Shown here: piece by piece, positions 46,801-57,533 of the stretch
Position numbering within the stretch: position 1 is the stretch's first letter
Layout: every line of letters begins with the position of its first letter
NCBI GenBank assembly: GCA_949128115.1
Contig: OX421967.1
Span: 27,234,635-27,298,634 of the forward strand
Source of the DNA: Anaspis maculata
Lineage: Eukaryota > Arthropoda > Insecta > Coleoptera > Scraptiidae
Reading direction: 5' to 3'
Length of the DNA stretch: 64,000 nt
Translations under genes and position numbers: made by a program
The notes under the pieces: model-generated
The model's database searches: none
The model's input: only the letters and a program-made list of their open reading frames with translations
What the model was told of the DNA's origin: nothing

Positions 46801-49800
46801 GAATTACTTTCGACCTATGATTTTGAAATTCAGTTTTACACATAAGTGATTGACCGTGCAATTATTTTAATGTTAATGACACCAAATAAAAAAAACTTGT
46901 AGGAATTGAATTCCGTACCTGCTAACATTTATGACCAGGTAATCGGCAACCGGTCCAAATTTTTTTATGCCCGCCACGTAGTCTTCGATGGCATCTTGGG
47001 AATTTTTGTTTTTGCCCAAGTTCACGCCAATGATGCCATCAAAGTTGTCCATTTCTCGAATCCGGCTTATCCGGTTGTAGACCGCCTCGTGACCGTCGTT
47101 GTTGAAGCCATACCTGAAAAAAATAATAAGTATTTGACTGTCCTAAAAACTGGTGGGAAATTGATCCTCTCTTTATGCTACAGACAGAGCAATCTACAAA
47201 ATCATACCAGTGTTTCGTGGTTCGAAAAGCAACGGAAAAGCAAGTCAAAAAAAGCAATAACCACAGGGTGTTTCACTTTTTGTCAGTATTTCAGGAGATG
47301 GTAGAGTATTCAAAAATTAATACTTTCGCTAAAAAAAAAAGAAAAATTTCAAACAAATATTACAAAAGCCAATATGATCAGCTTGTAGGTATGCATCAAC
47401 TTACTTTGTGTACCAAATTTGGTCAAAAATCCAGTAATCAAATTTAGAGTTATAACAAATAAAAAACATTCTCAAAACTTGACTTTGAAAGCCTTTATCT
47501 CCGTTATAATGCGTTTCCAATATAAATTTTCCCGAGAAAGTCCACTTATGCTTTACAATTTCCTGAAATATTGGCAAAAAGTGTAACACCCTGTATACAG
47601 GGTGAATCAGTTTTAACCGATCAAACTTTGGGGTAAGATTCTTCTCATCCTGCTGATTCAGAAAAATATAACATACGTGCCTCTCACTCGTTTCCTATAA
47701 AAGATACAGGGTGTCTAAGTTCACTTTTTTCAATTTTTCTAAAATTTGTAACTTGCAAACTATTGAACCAAATTAGCTCAAATTCAGCATAGGCTGGTTT
47801 GTCGGAAACATCTTCTTACCTGCCAAATTTCAAAAGAATCCAATCAGTAGCGTAGAAGTTATGGGGGGTTAATAATTTGCAATAATCCAAACCTTAAAAA
47901 AATAATGTTCTCTCCAGAACTCCTACGCCACTGATTGGATTACTCTGAAATTTGGCAGGTAGGTGGATAATTCCGACAAACCAGCCTGTGATGAACTTGA
48001 GCTAATTTGTGAGTAGCGTAGAAGTTATGGGGGGTCAATAGTTTGCAATAATCCAAACCTTGAAAAAATTATGTTCTCTCCAGAACTCCTACGCCACTGA
48101 TTGGATTACTCTAAAATTTGGCAGGTAGGTAGATAATTCCGACAAACCAGCCTGTGGTGAACTTGAGCTAATTTGGTTGAATAGTTCGCATGTTACAAAT
48201 TAAAAAAAAAACGAAAAATGTGAACTTTGACACCCTGTATCTTTCTTAGGAAGCAAGTGAGAGGTACGTAATTCGACGTGCGAATTCGATAACATCCTAA
48301 CTCGGCCATTTTGAGTTATTACCCCCGGCTTGTGCAGGAAAATCTGCTCTGATAGCGCATTTAGTTTTCGAAAAAAAAAATTCACTTGAAAACCAAAAAA
48401 GTGACAACATCCTATCTCTATATCGACAAATTTCAGAACCACATCATCCTAACTTGATCGAGAGATAACATCCTAACTTGAGATAGGATCTTATCGCTCT
48501 ATTATTTGCGACGGATATCAAAGCGATAGTATCCTAACTTGAGGCATCTTTTGGCGCCTAATAAATTGATTAGTCTAATTAGCTAGTTTTACGGGGTGAT
48601 CGGAAATCAACCAATCACCGCAATGTCTGAGGAGAAATACCAGAGTTCTTGTGTGTTCCTGATTGAAGTTAGGATTTAATTAGTCAGATTCATATCACAT
48701 CAGTATTAACGTATGGTCCGAAAGTTTTGGGAAATAGTTCCAAGCTAATAACTTTTTCTGAATAGTCTTTATTTTCGTACTTGATATTGCAAAAATTAAC
48801 ATCATATATAACAATAACAAATTCATATTCAACATATTGGAAATGGACCATTATCTTCGATGGATCTCAATTTTCTTCTGCCATGTTCCATGATTTTCTG
48901 TATCAATTTCACAAATGCGAAGTTCTCTAATGTTATTGAAAAATGTGATGCCGTAATTGGTCTTCATTCGCAGCTTCCCATCCCTTGTCGTATACAATCC
49001 TGCTCAATACTTACAAAAAATCTTATATTGGTCGAGCTTGCGGTACATTGGGAGGCAGGAGCTCTGAGAAATTAATCCTGGTGTTGTCCAGAGAATGATC
49101 GAACATGGCAGAATAAAACTGAGAGCCATCAAAGATAATGGCCCATCTTCAATATGTTGAATACGAATTTGAAATTGTTAAAGATAATGCTAGTATTTGC
49201 AATTTCAAGTTACAAAATTAAAACTATCAAAAAAAAATTATTAGCTTTTAAAAAGATTCCCAAAACTTTCGGACCATACGTTATAATCCTTTATCTAAAG
49301 TTGGGGATATTGTTTGCCAATGTTATTACAAAACATAACATCCTATCTATAGTTGGGACACAGACGTTGGGATATTATTCTTGCAAGTAAGCGCCGATCG
49401 CTAACATACTATCTATAGTTAGGATATTATTCTCGCAAGTAAGAGCCGATCGATAACATCCTAACTCAAATAAATCATGAAAAGTAGTCCAAAGACATTA
49501 AAATGTACAAGTTTAGGCACGGATATCGGAAGCTCCAGTTATAAACTATAAGTTTACCAAATTTTGAAAACGTACCTCAAGCCATTAATTAATTATCAGT
49601 TTTCAAAAATTGAGACTTTATAATAGCTCTCCAGTGAAGTAGCGTTTTCCGAGTTAGGATGTTATCGAATTCGCACGTCGGTATATTATATTATATTTTT
49701 CTGAATCAGAAGGATGAGGAGAATCTTATTTCAAAGTTTGATAGGTTGAAACTGATTCACCCTGTATGAAAATATTCAAATACATAAGTATTTTTATTTT

Positions 49801-50941
49801 TAGCTAACTACTGTCGCGGCCAAAAAAAAAGTTGCCAGTAATGTCGCACTTTGACCTACTATTTATTGAGCCACAGGAAATGGCTCAGCAACACAGACGA
49901 CCAAAATTGTCCAATATCGAAAACACCAATTTCAAGAGCCAAAAATTTCAATATTCTGAAAAGTTGTTCTTCCTCAGCTTCAACAATGATTTCTCAACTG
50001 AAAACGCCTAGAAAGCTATTCCAGTGAGGAAATAATGAATTTAGTTGGATTTTAATTTTCAAGCCCCTGAAATTCACCTTTTAGGAACGAGTTTCAAAAA
50101 TTCAGATTTAAAAATCTCAAAAACAAAGCTTCTAATTGAAATTTTGCAAGAGGAACTTTTTTCTAAATTGAACGTAGAATTCGAAAATCTGAACAATTTT
50201 TGAAAACTTGGGGATAAAAATAGAGGGGGAAGGAGGACACCCCCATTATTTACATCCCTGTTACCTTTTGATGAAACACGTGACCTTTTCAAGTAAACAT
50301 TTTAGGACCATGAGTTTTTTCATTTTTTGTGGGGCATCATGGTTCAAAGTTTGTAACGACCAGTACCTAACACCCTGCACCCATGCCAAGATTTAATTAC
50401 CTATTGATTACAGCCTTGTCTTGGGGTAACCTAAACACTCTAGGTTTGTCATTGCCTTCTTGGGCCACAGGCGTCACAGACCCGATCTCAATGAAACCAA
50501 AGCCAAGGTCCGACAGCCCCAAAATAGCTTCTCCGTTCTTATCGAAACCGGCTGCTATTCCTACTGGATTTTTGAAGGCCTTGCCGAACAAGTCTACTTT
50601 CTGAAAACATGACCTTATTCATCCAAATGAAACAATTTGATGAAATAAAATCAACTTACAAGAAGTTTTGGGTCTTCATAGTTGCTCTTCGGCAACAGTC
50701 TGTATTTGTGAGCAAAAACGGCGAACTTGTGTGCTTTTTCGCCATCCAACAAATGAACCAACGGCATGAAAACGTTCCTGTACAGTTTCTGATCGTTGTT
50801 CACGAAGCCAACGGCACCGTAAACGGCTAAACCACCGAGAGTGACTTTTACCAAGGACTTCAACTTTTGCTGAAAATGAGAGTAGTTCGTGGTTATGATT
50901 CGGGGACTGGAAATAACACTTACCCCTTGGCTCAGACCCAT
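34839..50941 (-). CDS. Dhodh: Dihydroorotate dehydrogenase (quinone), mitochondrial
   Basis: This class 2 flavoenzyme oxidises dihydroorotate to orotate in pyrimidine synthesis on the inner mitochondrial membrane, feeding electrons to ubiquinone. Six exons in phase: 50924-50941 (18 nt), 50660-50869, 50401-50600, 46919-47113, 36337-36695 and 34839-35035, for 392 residues. An N-terminal membrane helix ([15 protein letters not shown]) is followed by the two helices of the quinone tunnel ([20 protein letters not shown]). The FMN barrel follows: [49 protein letters not shown] (catalytic Ser region), [37 protein letters not shown] and [13 protein letters not shown]. All active-site motifs are intact. 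Introns of 3.3 and 10.2 kb are full of palindromic transposons. A 5' UTR intron is likely (acceptor just upstream of the ATG, donor CATTAG/GTAAGT near 51088). Confidence 0.96.
35036..36336. other. DHODH last intron
   Basis: 1.3 kb with no recognised element or domain. The AT-rich central part holds short CTGAAATC/CACTAAAA-type iterations near 35450-35590. Confidence 0.5.
36696..39145. other. DHODH 10-kb intron, left part
   Basis: Apart from the SINE copy at 37170-37381, this 2.4 kb shows no recognisable coding domain or clear inverted repeat. The sequence at 36900-37080 and 37500-39140 is unassigned. Confidence 0.4.
37170..37381 (+). mobile_element. SINE-like retroposon, second copy
   Basis: It matches the 6058-6351 element in inverted orientation (GTGTGTCGCAAAGCACGTAA, TTTCCGGTATAGTAGAGGAA) and ends GTTAAATAAACAAGTAAAAA, the same 3' tail. 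The tRNA-like head is missing. Confidence 0.7.
39146..40747. mobile_element. 1.6-kb palindromic element in DHODH intron
   Basis: The arms, roughly 780 bp each, are close inverted copies: AACCTCGGAAAAAATATGGA at the left end mirrors TCCATATTTATTCCGAGGTT at the right. Matching landmarks include GCGCGGCGCGTCGTCTACTA (left) and its complement near 40140. The spacer is only about 50 bp (39935-39985). There is no coding capacity. It is the largest nearly loop-free hairpin in the window. Confidence 0.85.
40884..40954 (-). other. tRNA-like Pol III unit (pseudo-tRNA or SINE head)
   Basis: On the minus strand an A box TGGTCGAATGG and a B box GGTTCGAATCT fit the internal Pol III promoter, spaced about 40 bp. 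An immediate T-run (TCTTTTTTTTTG) follows as terminator. The acceptor stem (GGGTAAA against CCAAGTC) does not pair, so it is not a functional tRNA. Confidence 0.5.
41942..42304. mobile_element. CAGGGTG-ended MITE, family shared with 55551
   Basis: The ends are CAGGGTGTGTCGCAATGGTG and TGCATGCAATCACCCTA type sequences. The interior matches 55590-55820 in reverse complement (GTGAGGTTAGTCCGGTTGAC against GTTAACCGGACTAACCTCAC; CTCGATCTCGTAAACGCC region). It is non-coding. Confidence 0.65.
42405..43430. mobile_element. 1.0-kb CAGGGTG hairpin element
   Basis: It is flanked by TA on both sides, and its ends CAGGGTGTTGAAG and CAACTTGAACACCCTG are inverted. The arms share TCTACGTTCAATTTAG and TTTGATCA-type blocks. 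The core (about 42840-43070) is unique. It lies between inverted flanks 42310-42404 and 43431-43505, that is, at the centre of another palindrome. A partial copy is at 62707-63440. Confidence 0.8.
44504..44827 (-). pseudogene. Relic mariner-like transposase, C-terminal fragment
   Basis: A 107-codon fragment carries the last catalytic region ([20 protein letters not shown]), then [15 protein letters not shown] and [17 protein letters not shown], the usual C-terminus of insect transposases in the same broad class as the one at 8935. The rest of the gene is gone. It sits in the centre of the 41.5-45.9 kb inverted-repeat complex and is its probable former transposase. Confidence 0.8.
45919..46918. 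other. DHODH intron, right of the 41.5-45.9 complex
   Basis: It begins with ACAGGATGTCCCG, another element end of the same terminal type, with no mirror end found. The rest, to exon 46919-47113, is unassigned AT-rich DNA. Confidence 0.4.
47707..48237. mobile_element. Inner CAGGGTG element of the 47.6-49.8 kb palindrome
   Basis: TA-flanked ends CAGGGTGTCTAAGTTCAC and GTGAACTTTGACACCCTG, with inverted arms of about 120 bp (ACAAACCAGCCTGTG blocks). An internal direct duplication of about 125 bp (GTAGCGTAGAAGTTATGGGG, at 47851 and 48005) adds length. No coding content. Confidence 0.8.
48274..49680. mobile_element. Element with 32-bp TIRs and iterated AACATCCTAACT motifs
   Basis: The ends CGACGTGCGAATTCGATAAC and GTTATCGAATTCGCACGTCG are exact inverted repeats that continue through CATCCTAACTCGG. 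The motif (A/T)AACATCCTAACT, or a close variant, recurs near 48300, 48400, 48445, 48465, 48535, 49340, 49405 and 49455, on both strands. Such subterminal iterations are typical transposase-binding arrays. A smaller TIR element (48709-49281, ends ACGTATGGTCCGAAAGTT) is nested inside. Confidence 0.75.
48709..49281. mobile_element. Nested 573-bp TIR element
   Basis: The ends ACGTATGGTCCGAAAGTTTT and AAAACTTTCGGACCATACGT are exact. A second inverted pair inside (CCATTATCTTCGATGG near 48850 and its mirror near 49135) makes it largely palindromic. No intact coding. Confidence 0.75.
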
Positions 50942-51535
50942 GTTGAGGTGTTGTGTGTTAAAAAATACTGCAAGAAAAAAGGTTTGTTGTTTTCATTTTT
51001 GACTTGTTTGATGTCTGTCAAATCCAAAGTTACGTACAAAAATACAGTAGAACATGATTAAATTATAATCAGCTGTGATACTTACCTAATGGTATTTATC
51101 AACACAAACAGCAGACACTTTCTAAATAAATACCAAATTGCAGAAGTAAAATGTTGACAACACTACTTGCTTGACGTCTTAGCCTAACCTACAAACCCGG
51201 CGCGTTTGTTGAAAACGTCAACAATGATGCCAATATAGCAACGAAAAAAGTATAATACAATAATTCTCTCAAGGACGTCTAATTCTCTTGATAGTTACGC
51301 TAATTAATCAAATTAAAGCATCTAATTAGATTCTCACTTGTAAATTGTTCCAACGTGGACTCCTCTTGAAGAGCGAAACTTTTCTGGAAAGGTGAAAAAG
51401 CCAATTCACCAACCAAACTGCTAGTGACCAGTAGTGCCAACCAAAGCAGGAATCGGGAAAGAAAGTCACTAAAAAGCACATGTTGACATTTTTTGACGTT
51501 TACCACCTGTCAGCAGGTTGTCACTTTCAGCGGGC
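50942..51535. promoter_or_regulatory. Divergent DHODH / PTRH2 promoter region
   Basis: The start codons of DHODH (minus) and PTRH2 (plus) are 594 bp apart. The DHODH side contains a likely 5' UTR exon (about 51088-51165) and a UTR intron of about 120 bp. The remaining 370 bp must hold both promoters. No TATA box is evident. A 68-codon minus-strand frame at 51300-51506 with one hydrophobic stretch is present but unsupported. Confidence 0.5.
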
Positions 51536-53915
51536 ATGGGTTTAATCGCAAGTAACGCCTGTCTGGCGACGTTCGGCGCCGGAACGCTCGTGGGGGCGAC
51601 GTCCGTATACATATTGCTGCGATTCCGGAAAAACCTCCAAGCCGTGTGGCATCCCGGCATGGAAGAAAGGTTTGAGGTTATGTCACTCACGTCTCTGGGA
51701 TGCCCCCCATTTTACCGATAACTGAACGTTTTTCTTGCAGTTCGAAGACCCCAGAGACGAATACCGGCTGATTTTGGCAGTGCGGAACGACCTGAAAATG
51801 CAAAAGGGCAAAGTAGCCGCCCAATGTGGCCACGCAGCGGTTGCCGCTTACGCCAAGGCCCTGCAGTTTTCCCCGAAGACTCTAAACAGGTGGCTTAAAT
51901 ACGGTAGGTGCTACTAAGTGGGTACTACTGCTAGGTATTAAGGTGCTTATATTTTCTAATAGCTGGAAAATTGATTAATAATTTTTACCATGAAATTAAA
52001 AAATTCAGCGTTTTGTCTTGTCATAGCCGTTTCTAAAAGTGCACAAATTTTGTGTTGAAACTTTGTTTTTGGCTTGTTGTCATGAAGAACTCAACTCTTG
52101 GTATTTGCTTCGCTGTCGCAGCTTTATCAGATAATAAAGTGACCATTAGGTAGGCACTCATTAAATTTCTTGACAACATATTTTTGAGAACGTTTCAATA
52201 CTATAAATTTTCTATTTGGAATAGGAACTATATAACTTCGATGTACAGGGTGTTCATGATAAAATTCACCCCCCTCTAGAAGATTCCCCTTTGAGATATT
52301 TTGAAAAACTAGGAACTTTTCTCAACGATTTTTCCCAGTAGGGATCTTGAACTTGAATCTATTGTGTGAAAGTTTCTAATTGGTACTGTATACAGGATAC
52401 ATGTAACTTTTTTGTCTTGAATGAAACACCCTATATTTCATCACGTCATTTGATGGAGCCTTTCTTTCTGATTACAAAGATATATCACTTACGATTTATT
52501 TTGACAAGGAAGCTGTCAAAAAAATAATAAAATAGGTCGTCAAATAAATTAAAAATAAGAAATTACGCGACACCCCGTATTAGGAACGAATTAGACCATT
52601 CATTCATGCAGTATTGAATTCTGGAGACAAAATGCTGCGAGAATAACTTTTTTCAAGTGAACTGTAGAAACCATGCAAAGCCATCTTACCGCGAAACAAA
52701 ATTATATGACTACCTATTTTATTATTTTACTTACAACCACTATGGTAATTGATTCATTGTCATACCTAGTAGGAGGTCGGGAAGTGACCCCTTGCCGACC
52801 TCCCGAGAAAGTGAAGAAATGGTAGCTTGAGAAGGGAAATTTTAAAATATGCATCCAACCAAACAATAAGTGTGTTAATCAGTATTTCCTGAATCACGTT
52901 TTAGCAAAATTAATCGGCTTATCTGGAAGTTATGACAAAAAGTTAATTTTCAGATTTCAACTTTTGAACGTCTGTAATCCTGCAAGCTGAGTACACGGTT
53001 GTGAGTAAAATAGTGTACATACTCTCGACGATAAATACATCATTCCAGCTTCGGGCTAGAGCCTTGCCTGGAGGCTCTCTGTGCCCTCAGCAGTAATGAT
53101 GTATTTCCCGTCTCGGTATGTAATACTATTTCCAACAGCTTACTTGTCAAAATAAAAAATCGTAAGTGTTATATATTTTTTGTAATCGGAAAAAAGGTTC
53201 CACCAAATAACGGAATAAAATATATAAGGTGTTGCATTTAAAATAAAAGTTACATATCAACACCCTGTATATGGTGCCAATTAGAAACTTTTAGAGGATC
53301 GACTTGAGGTCCCTGGAAAAAATCGTGAAGGAAAAGTTTTTAGTTCTTCAAAATATCTCGAAGGGGAATCTCCTAGAGGGGGGTGAATGAATTTTATCGT
53401 GAACACCCTGTACAGGTAAGAGCACTGAATTTTGTACACCTGTCATTCATGCCATTCAAAAAATCCAGTATTAATGCTTTAATATTGCTACTCCGGAGGC
53501 ACAGTGGGGAAGTTATTCATTATGAACAATAATTGTTCCATCCGATAATAAATCAACTTCTCACTGCGCCTCCAAATACCAGCATAGATCCTGGATTTTT
53601 TTAACGACAGAAATGACAGGTGAACGAAATTCCGTGCTCTTGACTGTACAGTGTCTTGGAGGTACAGTGTACTCCAGTCTTGATAATCCCCACCAACGAA
53701 ACATTCCAGGGGGTACCAAAATAGCCGTAAGGATCGATTCGGAGGAAGAAATGATGGATTTGGATAAGCAAGCTCGAGCGGCCAATATCATGACAAGTAT
53801 CATCAGAGATGCAGGACAGACTCAAGTGGCACCTGGAACGCGAACCGTGATGGCCGTGGGTCCTGCTGCCAAAAGTGCACTAGACGCAGTCACTGGTCAT
53901 TTGAAGCTTTACTGA
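51536..53915 (+). CDS. Ptrh2: Peptidyl-tRNA hydrolase 2, mitochondrial outer-membrane type
   Basis: It releases peptides from peptidyl-tRNA; animal PTRH2 is anchored in the mitochondrial outer membrane. Three exons in phase (51536-51676, 51741-51903, 53710-53915) give 169 residues, near the usual 170-180. Residues about 7-30 are a membrane helix ([20 protein letters not shown]). The Pth2 fold follows: [76 protein letters not shown] and VTGHLKLY at the C-terminus. The first donor must be GAG/GTTATG, because the upstream AAG/GTTTGA would create an early stop. Intron 2 holds a concentric palindrome (52246-53410). Confidence 0.95.
52246..53410. mobile_element. Concentric CAGGGTG palindrome in PTRH2 intron 2
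   Basis: The outer TA-flanked ends CAGGGTGTTCATGATAAAAT and ATTTTATCGTGAACACCCTG are inverted, with arms of about 140 bp. Inside them is a second inverted pair (CAGGATACATGTAACTTTT at 52393, mirrored to CACCCTG ending 53267). The core is unique and non-coding. Confidence 0.82.
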
Positions 53916-54270
53916 AAAGTAAATTATCTGGTTTGGAATGATTTGATTGTGATATCTGCTACACTAGCTATAGGTAATCAGACTTGAGTATTTAAATTGA
54001 GCAGTGCTGTTGAATTCTTATTCAACTTCGTTCTGCTAGGACTTAGGTAGGAAGTCTCAATCAAATTTGTATAATTTTTTTGCCAGATTAATTTTAAAAC
54101 CTGAATCAATTTTTTTTGTCTTTTTTTAAGCTCATCAGTGCAATTTGAGTTAACAAGAGTCTGGATTGGGCTCTAGTGTTCTCCTTCCTCATGTAATTGT
54201 CTAAAATTTGGCGTTAGATTTTGCATACTTATGTTCCACGGCTATTGTAAGCTTTGGTAGCACTGTAGGA

Positions 54271-54301
54271 AATAAATTATTTCTTTTTAATTTATTAATA
54301 A
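54271..54301 (+). terminator. Likely PTRH2 poly(A) signals
   Basis: AATAAA at 54271-54276 and again near 54297, about 360-380 bp past the PTRH2 stop, in an AT-rich 3' region. No closer canonical hexamer was seen. Confidence 0.45.
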
Positions 54302-54374
54302 AGATAAGAAAATCGGTCGGAAAATCCTGTTTTATTTTATTGATCAAATATATTTCCATTTTTTTTTTGTAATA

Positions 54375-54658
54375 CAGGATGTCCCAGAATAAAGTAGCCA
54401 ACGACCTATGGAAGATAGCCCAGAAGAAACTAAGAGACCTCTATATTATTTTTTTCTCGATTTTTTTCGCGAAAGCCTAATATCAAAGTGACATTTCACT
54501 AAAAGCCAACCAGTAGTAAGAAAAATTGAAATACATTTTTTTTTCGAATGCCGAATAAAATAATTTTTTTTGAATGCCGAAAAAAAAGTAGGGGCCTCTA
54601 ATTTCTTCTGGGCTGTCTCCCATAGAGGCGTTTGGCTACTTTATTTTGGGACACCCAG
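54375..54658. mobile_element. Hairpin MITE downstream of PTRH2
   Basis: The left arm CAGGATGTCCCAGAATAAAG mirrors the right arm CTTTATTTTGGGACACCCAG. The arms run about 75 bp (GCCCAGAAGAAACTAAGAG against CTCTAATTTCTTCTGGGC), with a T-rich loop. Confidence 0.8.
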
Positions 54659-55550
54659 CATAGACCTTCTCATATAGGCGGTTTCCTTTGTGCGCAGGTC
54701 TTCAAGTAGGACACAAGCTCACTGGTTCAATAGACCTATTCGGTGAAAACGAGAGAGACAGACTTATACAGAAATCTGTGTGAGAAAAGAGACACAAAGT
54801 GAGTTGCGCGCGCATCTGAACGACCATCTAGGGAAATTCTGCATGAGGTTTGCGGTCCTGATATTCCCTGTATGTTTCAATTTTGACGGTGCATGTAGAT
54901 TAAGACTTGAACTGCCGTCATTTTGACGTTTACGTTAGTGAGAATTCACTGCTGAATGATGAGGTGACCTCCATTCAAGATGGAACAAGATGTGTGCCAG
55001 GGCTACCCCTCTAAAGGAACGAGAGGAAGAGACCGTGTAACCGCAAAACATACAGGTCAGCAGCATTCCCACCTATTACAGAACATGTATTCTGGGTCAA
55101 CCTCATGGAAGAAGCTTTGCATCCTTTGTCACCGACAGCAACTCTTCGAGGGCCTAGAGAACTACGACTATGACCTATGAATGCTCCCAGAAGGTGACAG
55201 TAGCCGAAGACAGGTCGACCTGTAAGAATTTGTCACACTATTGCGGGCAGGAACACTCGAAGGAACTGGGGGTCTGGGAGCTACTAGCTACTGTCCGTGT
55301 TTTCCGCGATCGGGGACTTCCAACCACATCTTGTTGCTTTTAACCACTCTTCTTGAAAGGTGATGTTTGCAGGGAGCATACGTGGTATGTACCAGGGATC
55401 ACGCGTATGTACCGTACACTTATCACTTCAACTATTTGACACTTTGACTTTGATTTTTCCAAGGATGTCATTTTTCACCATATCACCTGCACCGTTATCA
55501 TGGCACCGAGTCGTGCAGATGCGCGCGCAGACCAGGTAAAACCGAATGGG
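54659..55550. other. Intergenic, nothing recognised
   Basis: About 900 bp between two MITEs. Short open frames (for example 54980-55180) show no known domain. Confidence 0.4.
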
Positions 55551-55830
55551 TGTATAGGGTGATTGCATAAAATATAGAGGGAGTACGTACGGCAAAATGT
55601 CAATAGTGTCATATTGTCATCTGTCAAGTTTCATCCATGTCGGAGTCAACGTTAACCGGACTAACCTCACTAAATACTGTCATTTTTACGTGTTTTGTTC
55701 ACATACTGTTTTGATCGGCGGTTACGAGATCGAGATTGTGATTTCTGATCATTCTAACATTGCCTTAATGTGCCCCAATGCAATTCCCCAACAAAGCGTC
55801 AAAACATAACTCGATCCGCGCTGCCTCGGA
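55551..55830. mobile_element. Copy of the 41942 MITE family
   Basis: It starts at TATAGGGTGATTGCAT and carries the same interior as 41942-42304 in opposite orientation. The other end is not clear. An ATTCGCTCCGTGC block at 55841 is inverted at about 56230, hinting that a further element follows. Confidence 0.6.
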
Positions 55831-56901
55831 TCCTTCGATATTCGCTCCGTGCACGACGCCAGCGTCACCTAGCGTACGCAACTTTGTAGGCGCAAAACGT
55901 CACTCATGTCATAAATTACAGATGGCTGAACTGTCATAATGGCAGATCGCTGGCCTGGACTGTCATTATTTTGTGGTTAAGTGCTTTGTCAACATCAAGG
56001 ATGGTCAACATAGACTTGGTCATTGACAAATTGTCAGTCAACCACGTGGCATCTGTTGTGACCCATGGTTGTCAATTATTTCAATTATTTCCACGGTCAA
56101 ATTGACATCAATGACATCAAACATCAGAAGATTGGCCGCCCAATCATGCAGCGCCGAGCCATCAATGTTGCTCTTTTTGTCCACATAAAGCGCTGTGATC
56201 GGTTTCGTTACCCCCACTCTGTACTTCGCACGGAGCGAATAGTCGCAATACAGGTTTCCTCAAAAGAGAGATGGAGATTCCGCGCAGCTGTTTTCGGCAC
56301 GTTCTGGGCACAGTGTGCCATGAGTGATCGCGCCATTTGTATTTACATTGCTCCGCCGTGTTGAAAGTGCGTTTTATTTTTTGAATTTTAAAGCCAACCA
56401 TGCTGGGAAAGCCGCTAAAAATATAACGAACTTCTCAATGAATATTGCAAATAAATATTTCGCATAGAGGAATTTGCCAGAGAGGCATTTAATGCGCGGA
56501 TACAACTATTTTTGTAATGGATATATCAACGATATATGGACGTGCCCAGAAAGCACAGGTAAGTGCGTGTTCCAAGTCCCAGTTTTAATACTTTTAATGG
56601 TGTAGGTATTATGGCCATCACTGTATAACTTGTGGACTTGCATAGTAGCACACAACATTTATTTACCATAACTACTTGTAAAAACTGTATAAATACCAAT
56701 AATAACACCATCAAATGATCAAAACACACGTTCGGCTTACGGAATCGGGGCAATGTTGGCACACTATGACTGCGACGATTTACTGTGCAATCGAACGTGA
56801 CGTCACGGGCCAGAAAAAGACGCTCAATTTAGGAAACCTGTATTGTTGTTAAAAATCGGTTCGGGATAAACTCCATTTTTAACTAACATTTTTGAATAAG
56901 A
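55831..56901. other. Intergenic, mostly unassigned
   Basis: Apart from the ATTCGCTCCGTGC inverted pair (55841 and about 56230), nothing is recognised. It includes whatever promoter drives the THAP-bearing frame. Confidence 0.35.
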
Positions 56902-57477
56902 GTGGCACGTGTACGACGACTGGCAAGCAAAAGTGGCATCAGAATGGAAGGTGGCAAGATAGATAGTGACAAAAAGTGGCGGAGAATTTGTTGTGTCTCC
57001 GAGTGCGAGTCGCGCTGTGGAAACCGGAAAAAGGAAGAATTACATTTTCACCGTTTCCCGTCGAAAGCGAAAGACGCAGGTTGGGTAGTCAAGATGACAA
57101 ACAAACTTGACACTGTGGAAAATATGACTACGAGAAAAGCCTGGGGAAGTGTTGCTGAAAATGGGAACTTTATATGGCTGCATCGAAGAAGCACAGCTGC
57201 GATATGTTTGCATGTCCCGGACTGGCCTGCTTTGCAAGTGCATTTAAACGTTCCAATTTCACAGGAACTGCTACTACTATATCTTTTAATTACATTCTCA
57301 GTTACCTCGGGAGGAGATTCGTACAATGCGCTTGTTTTTAAACACAATCCAAATATGTCTATGTTTAAATTGGTGCTTGATTGGGTTCGCTTTCGACCAC
57401 ACAACACAAGAAATTGTGACTTCAGAATTTCCTCTCCCATCACGATACATCGAGAATCCTTTGAGGCCATCAAGTGA
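56902..57477 (+). pseudogene. THAP-type zinc-finger fragment
   Basis: A 191-codon open frame. Only about residues 26-70 look coding: KKWRRICCVSECESRCGNR then ELHFHRFPSKAKDAGWVVKM, the first half of a THAP (C2CH) DNA-binding domain with its CxxxC pair and the HxFP motif. The later Cys and His of the finger are not in the frame. From about 57120 onward the frame is the antisense of a SWIM-domain coding segment, so the C-terminal two thirds are probably not real. It may be exon 1 of a spliced gene or a transposon-derived fragment. Confidence 0.45.
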
Positions 57478-57533
57478 TTGAAAACCTCCATAACACTCAA
57501 TTGCGCTTCTGTCATTTTCGAGTTCCACCGCAA
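57048..57533 (-). pseudogene. SWIM-type zinc-finger fragment
   Basis: A 161-codon open frame on the minus strand. Its core reads LCLKTSALYESPPEVTENVI then GTFKCTCKAGQSGTCKHIAA, matching the SWIM zinc finger (CxC...CxH), with a preceding region typical of insect SWIM proteins found in multicopy families. The downstream part (after RCSHIKF) loses resemblance, and upstream exons are not apparent. THAP and SWIM domains occur together in some insect multicopy genes. Here they face each other on opposite strands, suggesting rearrangement. Confidence 0.5.

Larger units (their letters stand above)
47598..49764. mobile_element. Concentric CAGGGTG palindrome in DHODH intron
   Basis: The outer ends CAGGGTGAATCAGTTT and AAACTGATTCACCCTG are inverted and flanked by TA. 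The outer arms (47598-47704 and 48240-48270 plus 49681-49764) enclose element 47707-48237 at their symmetry point. A second element (48274-49680) was later inserted into the right arm. Confidence 0.8.

Noticed and set aside
51300..51506. 68-codon minus-strand frame with a hydrophobic segment in the DHODH/PTRH2 intergenic region
   Set aside because: It resembles no family I know, and one TM-like stretch is weak evidence. It overlaps the expected promoter and UTR.
54980..55180. 66-codon plus-strand frame
   Set aside because: No domain, no splice or poly(A) context; likely chance.
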